A DNA stretch of 64,000 nucleotides from BNXB01 sp031556375 (GTDB lineage: Bacteria; Bacteroidota; Bacteroidia; Bacteroidales; Azobacteroidaceae). The stretch's first letter is position 1, and the number at the start of each line of letters is the position of its first letter. The notes under the pieces were generated by a model that saw only the letters and a list, made by a program, of their open reading frames with translations, did no database searches and was not told where the DNA came from. A program made the translations under genes and the position numbers. Positions 19,564 to 27,929 of this stretch are shown here, in pieces. The stretch spans positions 1-64,000 of the forward strand of contig JAVBTA010000016.1 in the NCBI GenBank assembly GCA_031556375.1, in the 5' to 3' direction.

Positions 19564-20463
19564 TTATTTTCCTGAGATATAGTTCTCTGCAGACATACAG
19601 GCCTCGGCTGCAAATTCTATTCCAAGGGCAATAAGTTTGTCCCAATCTTCTTCTTTTAGATTGTTAATGTCGTTTTTTGTATACCCGTATTTTATTAATC
19701 CATATACAATTCCGGCATTAAAATTATCTCCGGCACCGATTGTACTTACCGGCTCAAGAGGTTCTACCGGGTAAAATTTCTCGATCGATGCGGTTTTTAG
19801 ATAAACCCCATTCTTTCCTTTGGTTGTAATGAAGTTTTTACAATAAAATGAGATTCGGTCTTTGTAGACAGTTTCGATACTTTCTCCCGGATACAATGTC
19901 TCCAGATCTTCTTCAGAGCAACGAATGATTGTCGAATTTTCAAAATTTTCAAGAAAAGCCGCCATTAATTTTGTTCGTTCATAAGCATGTGCTTTTCTGA
20001 AATTAATATCATAGTAGATTATGGCCTTATCACGGGCCTTTATAGTTAGTTCTGATACTTTATCCCTCAGCAGTGGATTAAGTGCGAAATATGAGCCAAA
20101 AACAAGGATGTCGTCTGCTTTAATAGGAGGGAAGTCAATATCCAATCGTTTTTCCGGAAAATTGCGATAGAAAGTATATTCGGCATCCTGATTTTCATTC
20201 AGAAATGCCAGGGCAACAGGAGAAGTGCCATAACGAAAAAAGTCAATATATTCTGTTGAAAGATTGTTTTCTTCCATGAATTTTTTGATGATATTTCCGA
20301 TTTTATCATCTCCGGCTTCGCTAATGAAAAGTGTAGGGATATTTAATCGTCCCAAAGATACCATGCAATTGAATGTGGATCCTCCGGGAACGGCTTTGAG
20401 TGGTTGGTTATTTTTGAAAATAATGTCGTAGATTGTTTCCCCGATGCCGATAACTTTTCTCAT
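19564..20463 (-). CDS. PfkB-family carbohydrate kinase
   Basis: A 299-residue sugar kinase with the PfkB signature GAGDNFNAG at residues 243-251, whose Asp246 is the catalytic base, and the N-terminal GGSTFN motif. Substrates of this family include fructose, ribose, adenosine and heptose phosphates; the closest look is to fructokinases, but this is not settled by sequence. It overlaps the SIS isomerase by 4 bases (ATGA) and follows a mannose-1-phosphate guanylyltransferase, so it may phosphorylate a sugar in the same pathway. Confidence 0.85.
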   Translation of the reverse strand: MRKVIGIGETIYDIIFKNNQPLKAVPGGSTFNCMVSLGRLNIPTLFISEAGDDKIGNIIKKFMEENNLSTEYIDFFRYGTSPVALAFLNENQDAEYTFYRNFPEKRLDIDFPPIKADDILVFGSYFALNPLLRDKVSELTIKARDKAIIYYDINFRKAHAYERTKLMAAFLENFENSTIIRCSEEDLETLYPGESIETVYKDRISFYCKNFITTKGKNGVYLKTASIEKFYPVEPLEPVSTIGAGDNFNAGIVYGLIKYGYTKNDINNLKEEDWDKLIALGIEFAAEACMSAENYISGK

Positions 20464-21071
20464 TGTCCGTTGTTTTGTCGTTCGCGTGATAGAGTCCCTA
20501 AGTAACCTCCATGATGGCGTTTTGCATAATCCGATAGATTAAAATCAATTTTTTTCATTGTTTCAACTACCAGAAGATCTCCGATTACAGTCATAACAGT
20601 GGTGGAAGTGGTTGGGGTCAACCCGAGGGTACAAACCTCTGACGGATTTCCTGTCAACAGACAGACATCAGCCCCTTTTGATAAAGGACTTTCCGGATCA
20701 CTGGTTATTACAATGAAACGGATATCCGGAATAAGGATCCTGGCCAAATCGATTAATTCGATAATTTCACGGGTTTTACCGGAATTTGAGATCAATAACA
20801 TCAGATCGTTTTCGCGAAGAATGCCCAAATCTCCATGTTGAGCTTCACTGGGATGTAAAAAACAAGCGCTGGTGCCTGTGGAGCTGAATGTTGTTGCAAT
20901 ATTGGACGCGATTTGTCCCGCTTTGCCCATTCCACTTGTTACCAGTTTGCCTTTTTTATGATGCACTTGTTCTATGATCATGTTCACAGCCGTTTCATAA
21001 GCACTTGTCAATGGAATGTTCAGTATTGCATCAGTTTCTCTGCGAATGATGCTTTTCAGATCTTCAATCAT
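20460..21071 (-). CDS. SIS-domain sugar-phosphate isomerase (KpsF/GutQ-like, no CBS domains)
   Basis: A 203-residue protein with one SIS domain. TSGMGKAGQIASNIA and the FLHPSEAQHGDLG stretch are typical of the KpsF/GutQ (arabinose-5-phosphate isomerase) family, but the usual C-terminal CBS pair is missing and the protein ends with RHHGGYLG. It could supply arabinose-5-phosphate for KDO, or convert another ketose phosphate. It overlaps the downstream kinase by 4 bases, so the two are translationally coupled. A TACTTTTG promoter-like box is at 21096-21103. Confidence 0.8.
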   Translation of the reverse strand: MIEDLKSIIRRETDAILNIPLTSAYETAVNMIIEQVHHKKGKLVTSGMGKAGQIASNIATTFSSTGTSACFLHPSEAQHGDLGILRENDLMLLISNSGKTREIIELIDLARILIPDIRFIVITSDPESPLSKGADVCLLTGNPSEVCTLGLTPTTSTTVMTVIGDLLVVETMKKIDFNLSDYAKRHHGGYLGTLSRERQNNGQ

Positions 21072-21095
21072 AAAATTTTGAGTTAATTATGGGCG

Positions 21096-21103
21096 CAAAA
21101 GTA
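21096..21103 (-). promoter_or_regulatory. Possible promoter -7 box before the SIS/kinase pair
   Basis: TACTTTTG on the minus strand, 25 bases before the isomerase ATG and inside the gap after manC. No well-spaced -33 box, so it is tentative. Confidence 0.4.
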
Positions 21104-21122
21104 AGTATTCCTTTTGAAAAAA

Positions 21123-22199
21123 TTACGCAAATTCGTCCCCATATTTCATATTGACATCAGTAACAAATTGTTTGATACGCTGTTCTTCGGATTTTTTACA
21201 GATTAGCAGTATATTATCCGATTCAGCGATAATGTAATCTTCCAGTCCCTGTACTACAGCCAGTTTATCTCCGGAAAGAGATACCAGGTTATCGTTACTT
21301 TCATAGAATACAGATTTACATTTTAATGTGACGTTATGATTATCATCTTTTTCGGCAAGATCGTACAAAGAACCCCAGGTACCAAGGTCTGACCATCCGA
21401 AATCAGCGACAAGCATGTAAACATTATCTGCTTTTTCCATTACTCCATAATCAATAGAAATATTTTGCAGAGATGGATATTCTTCGTCGATAAAAGCTTT
21501 CTCCTTATCCGTATTAAATAAATCCAAACCTTTATTAAAACGGGTCGTAATGTCGGGAATATGTTGACAAAAAGCTTCAATAATGGAATTTACGTTCCAT
21601 ACAAAAACCCCGGAATTCCAATAAAAATCGCCACTTTCAAAAAAGATCTTGGCCAATTCATAATTAGGCTTTTCAGTGAATGCTTTGACTTTTTGTATAC
21701 GGTCATCTCCTACATCTTCCGATTGAATATAACCATATCCGGTTTCAGGGCGGCTTGGTTTCACTCCCAGAGTAAGTAACGATGGGAATTTACTTACAAA
21801 GTTCAGTCCGGTCTGAATATTTTTTAAAAAATGGTGTTCCTGAAGAATAAGGTGGTCTGCCGGAGTTACGACGATATTTGCATTCGGATTGATTGCCCGG
21901 ATCCGGTAAGATGCATAAGCAATACATGGAGCCGTATTTCTACGAGTTGGTTCAAGCAGTATCTGTTCATCTTTTAATTCCGGTAATTGATTTTTAACCA
22001 GATCTTTATAAAGCTCGTTGGTAGCGATGAAAATATTTTCGACAGGAATGATCTGACTAAAACGATCAAAAGTTTGTTGTAGTAAAGATCTGCCTGTTCC
22101 GAAGAAATCAAGAAATTGTTTTGGCATTGTTTCCCTGCTGAAAGGCCAGAAGCGGCTACCTATCCCCCCGCCCATGATCACACAATAGTTATCTTTCAT
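21123..22199 (-). CDS. manC: Mannose-1-phosphate guanylyltransferase
   Basis: A 358-residue nucleotidyltransferase that makes GDP-mannose from mannose-1-phosphate and GTP for cell-surface glycans. It has the pyrophosphorylase signature GGGIGSRFWPFSRETMPKQF at residues 10-29, the TPADH metal-binding strand, the FTEKP motif and the WNSGVF region. It lacks the phosphomannose isomerase domain found in longer bifunctional ManC/AlgA proteins, so it is the short type. It precedes the SIS isomerase by 51 bases and has a full promoter of its own. Confidence 0.93.
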   Translation of the reverse strand: MKDNYCVIMGGGIGSRFWPFSRETMPKQFLDFFGTGRSLLQQTFDRFSQIIPVENIFIATNELYKDLVKNQLPELKDEQILLEPTRRNTAPCIAYASYRIRAINPNANIVVTPADHLILQEHHFLKNIQTGLNFVSKFPSLLTLGVKPSRPETGYGYIQSEDVGDDRIQKVKAFTEKPNYELAKIFFESGDFYWNSGVFVWNVNSIIEAFCQHIPDITTRFNKGLDLFNTDKEKAFIDEEYPSLQNISIDYGVMEKADNVYMLVADFGWSDLGTWGSLYDLAEKDDNHNVTLKCKSVFYESNDNLVSLSGDKLAVVQGLEDYIIAESDNILLICKKSEEQRIKQFVTDVNMKYGDEFA

Positions 22200-22224
22200 A
22201 CGTTCAAGTTTTAAAGACTGATTA

Positions 22225-22256
22225 CAAATATACTATATATTCTGTTAAAAAACAAA
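22225..22256 (-). promoter_or_regulatory. Promoter of manC
   Basis: Minus strand: -33 TTTG at 22253-22256, 20-base spacer, -7 TATATTTG at 22225-22232, and the ATG of manC 25 bases on. A full match to the Bacteroidetes sigma consensus. Confidence 0.8.
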
Positions 22257-22299
22257 ATCAGTGAAAAAACAAATCTCAAACCGATTAGGTTCTGGGAAA

Positions 22300-24276
22300 T
22301 TAATACAGCCCGTAGGTTGTACTTAATACCATAAATTCGGTACGACGGTTAAGTTGATCTGCGATATTTTGTTGTTCCGGTGTTAATGTGTTTATAAATT
22401 CTTCATTCAGGACTTGTCCTTCCGGAAGAAAGTCATATTTTTCCGCGACTTTTTTGCTAACTGTCTGAGGTTTTGTTTTACCATAGCCAACTGCAGTCAA
22501 TCGTTCTTTATCAATGCCCCCTTTGATCAGATAATCTACTACCGATTGTGCCCTTCTTTGAGAGAGATTCTGATTGTATTCTTCTGCCCCTTTTCTATCG
22601 GCGTGTGCTGATAACTCAATGGTTACATTCGGATTATCATTCATCATATTAATCAGTTGATTCAGACCTTCTTTCGATTCAGGGCGAAGTGTTGCCTTAT
22701 TGAATTCGTAGAAAATATTCTCGATCAACACCGGTTTTGACACGGAAGGAAGATAAAAATCGACATAGAAGGTCTGATTTTTTTCTTCACTAGTAACTAC
22801 CAGAGATTGTTTTTCATTCAGGTGCCCGGGTGCGCTTCCCATCATGGTATATTCCATTCCGAGAGTTACTTCCATGGTATATGTCCCATCATTTTTAACC
22901 GGATATTTGACATTGGTTCCGTCTTTTCCGACAATTCTGACGCTTGCTCCGTTAATGATTTCTTCATCCCGGTCCAGAATCCAACCTTCGACCATTACGG
23001 TTATTTTAGGAAGTTCAAAAGAATAAATGTGGTCGAGGCCCTTACTATCGTTCCTGTTGCTGCTAAAATATCCTTTTTCAGCTTCTCCGGCAAACGTAAT
23101 TCCGAAATCATCGCTCGGACTGTTTATTGGAGACTTCAGATTATCAATTCTCCATTTTTTTGTTTTTCCGTTGAAGACGGCTTTGAAAATATCCAGTCCA
23201 CCCATTCCCGGATGACCATCAGATGAGAAATAGATGATATTATTGTCTCTGACATATGGAAATTTTTCGTCTCCTGGAGTATTGATTTCAGGCCCTAGAT
23301 TTTCAGGAAATACAGATCCGATATCTCTCACAGGAACTCTCCAGATATCTGTTCCTCCATAGCCTCCAGGTGCATCAGATACGAAATAAAGGTACATTTC
23401 ATCCGGACTGACAGCCGGGTGGGCAACCATTATCGTACTATCTTTAAATATTTCTAATTTTTCTCCGGCTCCCCATTTAGCTCCTGAGCGGGAAGACTTA
23501 TATATCTCTGCCGTTCTGGGTGTTGCATCATCTTCCGAACAATAGGTATAATACATTGTTCCTCCATTGGTGGGGAAAGATGCAGTTCCTTCGTCGAAAT
23601 CAGTATTTAGTTCGCTCTCTATTACTTCGGGTTTTTGCCATTCTCCTCTTTCATTTTGTTTTACAACAAAAAAATCGTTGTTCATCTGGCCTGTAATCCC
23701 ACTTTTTTCTTTTCCCATGGCTCCTTTTCTGGATGATGAGAAATAGAGTTCATCGTGTTTGCTTCCGTTTAGCATTGGAGAAAACTCTCCTTGACGGGAA
23801 TAAAAATTGCTCATTTGTTTTACGGCATAACGGGTAGGGCTTTTTTTCCATTCGTTTGCCAGGTTACATCCGATAATGCCGTTTTTGGCTATGACGGAAT
23901 TCGGATTTAATGTCAGGAACGATTCATATTGCTTTGTAGCCTCTGCATATCTTCCTAAGCGTTGTAACATTTGTGCCGCATATAATACTGATGTACTGTC
24001 GGGATATTCGTACCGGAAGGCATTTTGGTAGCCGCTGAGGGCTCGCTGGGAATTATTGATCTCACGGAAACATTCTCCCATCTGGAATGCTATAGCACCT
24101 CGCAGGTAGCGTTTTTTTGAAGAAGTTTTTCCGTAGACTTTCCGATAGATTTGAGCTGCATCATAGTACTCCCCTTTTTCCTGTTTGGCAACAGCGTCAC
24201 TTAACTTTGCTGATTTACAGGAAAATAACAATAAGAGAGCAAAAAATGGAAGTAAAAAAAGAATTTTTCTTAACAT
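22300..24276 (-). CDS. PorE-like OmpA-family lipoprotein (type IX secretion)
   Basis: A 658-residue lipoprotein with lipobox LFSC, Cys20. Domains in order: TPR repeats at about 25-150, a beta-propeller made of PD40 blades (for example DELYFSSSRKGAMG, TMYYTYCSEDD, LYFVSDAPGGYGGTDIW, IIYFSSDGHPGMGGLDIF), a carboxypeptidase-regulatory-like beta domain (VEGWILDRDEEIINGASV), and an OmpA peptidoglycan-binding domain with TIELSAHADRKG near 552. This is the layout of PorE (PG1058) of Porphyromonas gingivalis, a periplasmic part of the type IX secretion system. The ATG at 24276 gives the normal signal peptide; an earlier start adds 23 unlikely residues. Other OmpA-TPR lipoproteins share parts of this pattern, so the secretion role is inferred. 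Confidence 0.82.
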   Translation of the reverse strand: MLRKILFLLPFFALLLLFSCKSAKLSDAVAKQEKGEYYDAAQIYRKVYGKTSSKKRYLRGAIAFQMGECFREINNSQRALSGYQNAFRYEYPDSTSVLYAAQMLQRLGRYAEATKQYESFLTLNPNSVIAKNGIIGCNLANEWKKSPTRYAVKQMSNFYSRQGEFSPMLNGSKHDELYFSSSRKGAMGKEKSGITGQMNNDFFVVKQNERGEWQKPEVIESELNTDFDEGTASFPTNGGTMYYTYCSEDDATPRTAEIYKSSRSGAKWGAGEKLEIFKDSTIMVAHPAVSPDEMYLYFVSDAPGGYGGTDIWRVPVRDIGSVFPENLGPEINTPGDEKFPYVRDNNIIYFSSDGHPGMGGLDIFKAVFNGKTKKWRIDNLKSPINSPSDDFGITFAGEAEKGYFSSNRNDSKGLDHIYSFELPKITVMVEGWILDRDEEIINGASVRIVGKDGTNVKYPVKNDGTYTMEVTLGMEYTMMGSAPGHLNEKQSLVVTSEEKNQTFYVDFYLPSVSKPVLIENIFYEFNKATLRPESKEGLNQLINMMNDNPNVTIELSAHADRKGAEEYNQNLSQRRAQSVVDYLIKGGIDKERLTAVGYGKTKPQTVSKKVAEKYDFLPEGQVLNEEFINTLTPEQQNIADQLNRRTEFMVLSTTYGLY

Positions 24277-24334
24277 AAGCACATAATCTATCTTTGCATT
24301 AAACTGAATTTTAACAATAATATTGTATAAAATA

Positions 24335-24366
24335 GAAAGAGGCACTTGAAATCAAGCGCCTCTTTC
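24335..24366 (-). terminator. Terminator of rpsA
   Basis: GAAAGAGGC/GCCTCTTTC arms with a further ACTTG/CAAG stem, followed on the minus strand by a T-rich stretch. It lies 20 bases after the rpsA stop. Confidence 0.85.
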
Positions 24367-24386
24367 AAATTATCTAACGGGAAAAA

Positions 24387-26324
24387 TTATTTTCCTTCCA
24401 GTTTTTCTTTCAAAGCAGCCAATTCTTCGATGTCACCAAGAGTTGTCTTTTCCATTGAAGGTTGAGAAGAAACTGTTTCTTCTTCAGACTTTTTAGCTCT
24501 TCTTGGTTTTTTCTCAGTAGCTCCGCTTTCTCTTTGTTCTGTGCGTTGCTCATCTTCGAAAATACGGCTGTGAGACAGGATGATACGTTTTGAATCCTTG
24601 TTGAATTCGATCACTTTGAAATCCAGTTTTTCTTCCAGTTGAGCTGAAGAACCGTCTTCTTTTACCAGGTGTTTCGGAGTTGCAAAACCTTCTACACCGT
24701 AAGGCAAAGAGACTACAGCACCTTTATCCAGTAATTCGATGATAGTTCCTTCGTGAACGGAACCTACAGTAAACAATGTTTCGAAAACATCCCATGGATT
24801 TTCTTCCAATTGTTTGTGTCCAAGGCTCAAACGGCGGTTTTCCTTGTCGATTTCCAATACTTGAACTTCTACATCAGCACCAATTGAAGTAAATTCGCTT
24901 GGGTGTTTGATTTTCTTTGTCCAAGAAAGGTCGGAAATGTGAATCAAACCTTCAACTCCTTCTTCGATTTCAACGAATACCCCGAAGTTGGTGAAGTTAC
25001 GCACTTTTGCAGTGTGTTTGCTTCCAACAGCATATTTTGTTTCTACATCTTCCCATGGATCCGGTTTCAATTGTTTGATACCCAAAGACATCTTGCGTTC
25101 GTCGCGGTCCAAAGTCAAAACAACAGCTTCTACTTCGTCGCCAACTTTCAAGAAATCCTGAGCGCTCTTCAGATGTTGAGTCCAGCTCATTTCTGAAACG
25201 TGGATCAAACCTTCTACTCCTTGAGAAATTTCGATGAATGCACCGTAATCGGCCATAACAACTACTTTTCCTGTTACTTTGTCGCCAACTTTCAGGTTGG
25301 TGTCCAAAGCATCCCATGGATGAGGAGTCAACTGTTTCAAACCAAGAGCAATACGTTTCTTCTCGTCATCGAAATCAAGGATTACTACATTGATCTTTTC
25401 GTCCAGTTTAACAACTTCCTCCGGATGAGAAACACGTCCCCAAGAAAGGTCTGTGATGTGGATCAAACCGTCTACGCCACCAAGGTCGATAAACACCCCG
25501 TAAGAAGTGATGTTTTTGACGATACCTTCGAGTACCTGGCCTTTTTCCAGTTTGCCGATGATATCTTTCTTTTGTTGTTCCAGTTCAGCTTCGATAAGAG
25601 CTTTGTGAGAAACAACAACGTTTTTGAATTCCTGATTGATTTTAACAACCTTGAATTCCATTGTTTTATCTACAAATACGTCGTAGTCACGGATTGGTTT
25701 AACGTCGATTTGAGAACCCGGTAAGAATGCTTCAATACCGAATACGTCAACGATCATACCACCCTTAGTGCGACATTTAACGTAACCTTTGATGATTTCG
25801 TCTTTTTCAAGAGCTTCGTTAACACGATCCCAAGAGCGTGCGGTACGTGCTTTCTTGTGTGAAAGGAGCAATTGCCCTTTTCTGTCTTCCTGACTTTCGA
25901 TGTAAACTTCTACTTCGTCACCCACCTTCAATTCAGGATTGTAACGGAATTCGTTCATCGAAACGATACCGTCTGATTTGTAACCGATATTTACAACTAC
26001 CTCACGTTTGTTCAAAGAGGTAACTTTACCGATTACTACTTCGCGGTCGTTAATTTTGCTCAATGACTGATCGTAAGTTTTGATCAGGTCTTCGCGACTT
26101 ACATTTCCGTAAGTTTCGCCTTTTTCGTAAGCATCCCAGTCAAAATCTGCAGTGTTTGCAGCTGGTTTTGCTTCTTTTTTAGCCTTAGGGGCTTTTTTTT
26201 CTTCTGCAGCAGGAGCTGCTTCTTGTGTTTCCGCCATTGGAGTTGCTTCTACAGCAGGAGCTTCGGCAGGAGTCGCAGTTGATTGAGTATCAACTACTTC
26301 TTCATTTTTAAGTTCTTCACTCAT
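24387..26324 (-). CDS. rpsA: 30S ribosomal protein S1
   Basis: A 645-residue RNA-binding ribosomal protein with six S1 motifs; repeat hallmarks such as YGVFIDLGGVDGLIHITDLS, YGAFIEISQGVEGLIHVSEM and FGVFVEIEEGVEGLIHISDL are clear. It has an extra N-terminal region of about 58 residues rich in Ala, Glu and Lys, absent from the E. coli protein (557 residues), and a charged C-terminal tail. It binds mRNA at the ribosome to help start translation. In Bacteroidetes, where Shine-Dalgarno sites are weak, S1 is thought to matter for start selection. It has a full promoter and its own terminator. Confidence 0.96.
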   Translation of the reverse strand: MSEELKNEEVVDTQSTATPAEAPAVEATPMAETQEAAPAAEEKKAPKAKKEAKPAANTADFDWDAYEKGETYGNVSREDLIKTYDQSLSKINDREVVIGKVTSLNKREVVVNIGYKSDGIVSMNEFRYNPELKVGDEVEVYIESQEDRKGQLLLSHKKARTARSWDRVNEALEKDEIIKGYVKCRTKGGMIVDVFGIEAFLPGSQIDVKPIRDYDVFVDKTMEFKVVKINQEFKNVVVSHKALIEAELEQQKKDIIGKLEKGQVLEGIVKNITSYGVFIDLGGVDGLIHITDLSWGRVSHPEEVVKLDEKINVVILDFDDEKKRIALGLKQLTPHPWDALDTNLKVGDKVTGKVVVMADYGAFIEISQGVEGLIHVSEMSWTQHLKSAQDFLKVGDEVEAVVLTLDRDERKMSLGIKQLKPDPWEDVETKYAVGSKHTAKVRNFTNFGVFVEIEEGVEGLIHISDLSWTKKIKHPSEFTSIGADVEVQVLEIDKENRRLSLGHKQLEENPWDVFETLFTVGSVHEGTIIELLDKGAVVSLPYGVEGFATPKHLVKEDGSSAQLEEKLDFKVIEFNKDSKRIILSHSRIFEDEQRTEQRESGATEKKPRRAKKSEEETVSSQPSMEKTTLGDIEELAALKEKLEGK

Positions 26325-26382
26325 GTTAATAAATAAATTTTTTAATTAGTAAGTTTGACTTTATGTTGTCTTAAAGCGGGTG

Positions 26383-26412
26383 CAAAGGTAATGTTTATTT
26401 TCTGATTATCAA
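26383..26412 (-). promoter_or_regulatory. Promoter of rpsA
   Basis: Minus strand: TTG at 26410-26412, 19-base spacer, TACCTTTG at 26383-26390; the rpsA ATG follows after about 58 bases. Confidence 0.75.
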
Positions 26413-26451
26413 TGGATTTGTATTATTTTTTCATAAATAGCAAGATTCGGG

Positions 26452-26481
26452 TTGTACGAAATACAGATATTTGTACTTTTG
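26452..26481 (+). promoter_or_regulatory. Promoter of the two-gene alkyltransferase operon
   Basis: TTG at 26452-26454, 19-base spacer, TACTTTTG at 26474-26481, and the ATG at 26501. A good match to the Bacteroidetes consensus, back to back with the rpsA promoter. Confidence 0.75.
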
Positions 26482-26500
26482 TAAAAAATGAAAAATTAAT

Positions 26501-27034
26501 ATGCCGAATTCTATTGAAATACAATACTATCAATCGCCATGCGGGAACCTGATACTCGGTTCGTATGAAGATAAGTTATGCCTTTGTGACTGGACCTTCA
26601 GAAAACGTAGAGATATGATCGATTCGAGGATTCAGAAAGGTTTGAATGCCCAATATGAGGAAAAATCGTCAGATATTATTGCGAAAACAATAACTCAATT
26701 AGAAGAATATTTTGCTAAAAAAAGAACAGACTTCGATCTCCCTCTTTTGTTTGTGGGTACCGATTTTCAAAGGGCAGTCTGGAATGAACTGATCAAAGTT
26801 CCTTTTGGAAAAACGGAAACTTATGGTGGATTATCTAAACGGATGAACAATCCCAATGCTGTACGTGCCGTTGCTTCGGCAAATGGAGCTAATGCCATTT
26901 CAATTATTGTTCCCTGCCACAGAATTATCGGTAATAACAATCAGTTGACAGGTTATGCCGGAGGATTACCTGCAAAAAAGAAATTGCTGGAACTTGAATT
27001 TTCTTCGAACACTCCTTATTTAGATTTGTTCTAA
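26501..27034 (+). CDS. ogt: O6-methylguanine-DNA methyltransferase
   Basis: A 177-residue suicide repair protein that takes the methyl group from O6-methylguanine in DNA onto its active-site Cys. The PCHR signature is present as IVPCHRIIG with Cys139, and the helix-turn-helix YGGLSKRMNNPNAVRAVASANGAN precedes it. It lies 7 bases before the HTH-alkyltransferase gene. Two such enzymes in one operon suggest a small alkylation-response unit. Confidence 0.93.
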   Translation: MPNSIEIQYYQSPCGNLILGSYEDKLCLCDWTFRKRRDMIDSRIQKGLNAQYEEKSSDIIAKTITQLEEYFAKKRTDFDLPLLFVGTDFQRAVWNELIKVPFGKTETYGGLSKRMNNPNAVRAVASANGANAISIIVPCHRIIGNNNQLTGYAGGLPAKKKLLELEFSSNTPYLDLF

Positions 27035-27041
27035 ATAAAAT

Positions 27042-27896
27042 ATGAAAACACAGGAAATACTTGATTTTGCACGAATTGCGGAGGCCATTGAATATATCCG
27101 GATGAATTTTAAAAATCAGCCTGATTTAGAGGAAATCGCAAGTAAAATGTCTTTGAGTCCTGCTCATTTTCAACGTATGTTTACGGAATGGGCCGGGATT
27201 AGTCCCAAAAAATTTCTACAGTATATAAGTTTGGAGCATGCAAAAAAAGTTTTAAAAGAAGGGCATGCCACATTACTGGATGTCGTGTGTGAAACCGGTT
27301 TATCCGGAACAGGCCGTTTACATGATTTGTTTGTCAATATTGAAGGGATGACTCCGGGTGAGTATAAAAATGGGGGAGAAGGACTTTTAATCAATTATAG
27401 TTTTGCAGAAACTCCTTTCGGAGAGATACTTGTAGCAGCAAGTTCAAAAGGGGTTTGTCACATGTCATTCATAAAAAATAAGGTAGAGGCGTTGAATATT
27501 TTGCAAAATAAATTTTCCAAAGCAAAATATATTCAAAAGAATGATGTTATACAACAACAGGCACTTTCTATCTTTATAGAGGATGATTGGAATAATCTGA
27601 ATGAAATTAAGTTACATTTGAAAGGGACTGATTTTCAATTGAAAGTCTGGGAAACCTTGTTGAAAATACCTTCCGGACAATTGGTTACTTATGGTGATGT
27701 TGCCTCAAAAATAAATAATTCCAAAGCATGTAGAGCAGTCGGAACTGCTATCGGAGAAAATCCTGTTGCATTTCTGATTCCCTGCCACAGAGTAATTCGC
27801 TCCTCGGGAGAATTTGGAAATTATCATTGGGGAGAGACCCGTAAGGCAGCAATAATTGGATGGGAAACCGCCCGGATATCAAATGTTTGCAAATGA
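27042..27896 (+). CDS. AraC-HTH / alkylguanine transferase fusion (Ada-like)
   Basis: A 284-residue protein. Residues 10-115 form an AraC-type double helix-turn-helix (IEYIRMNFKNQPDLEEIA and CETGLSGTGRLHDLF), and the rest is an alkyltransferase domain with VAFLIPCHRVIRSSG, Cys248. E. coli Ada has an extra N-terminal zinc domain whose Cys accepts methyl from phosphotriesters and turns on the response. That domain is missing here, so if this protein acts as an activator, the signal must be Cys248 methylation or something else. It sits 7 bases after ogt and may control the operon. Confidence 0.87.
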   Translation: MKTQEILDFARIAEAIEYIRMNFKNQPDLEEIASKMSLSPAHFQRMFTEWAGISPKKFLQYISLEHAKKVLKEGHATLLDVVCETGLSGTGRLHDLFVNIEGMTPGEYKNGGEGLLINYSFAETPFGEILVAASSKGVCHMSFIKNKVEALNILQNKFSKAKYIQKNDVIQQQALSIFIEDDWNNLNEIKLHLKGTDFQLKVWETLLKIPSGQLVTYGDVASKINNSKACRAVGTAIGENPVAFLIPCHRVIRSSGEFGNYHWGETRKAAIIGWETARISNVCK

Positions 27897-27929
27897 CAAA
27901 AATACGAAAGAACAAGTCGAATTATCCTT

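Noticed and set aside
24281..24300. A plus-strand TATCTTTG at 24289-24296 as a promoter
   Set aside because: No rightward gene follows; it faces into rpsA and is likely chance.
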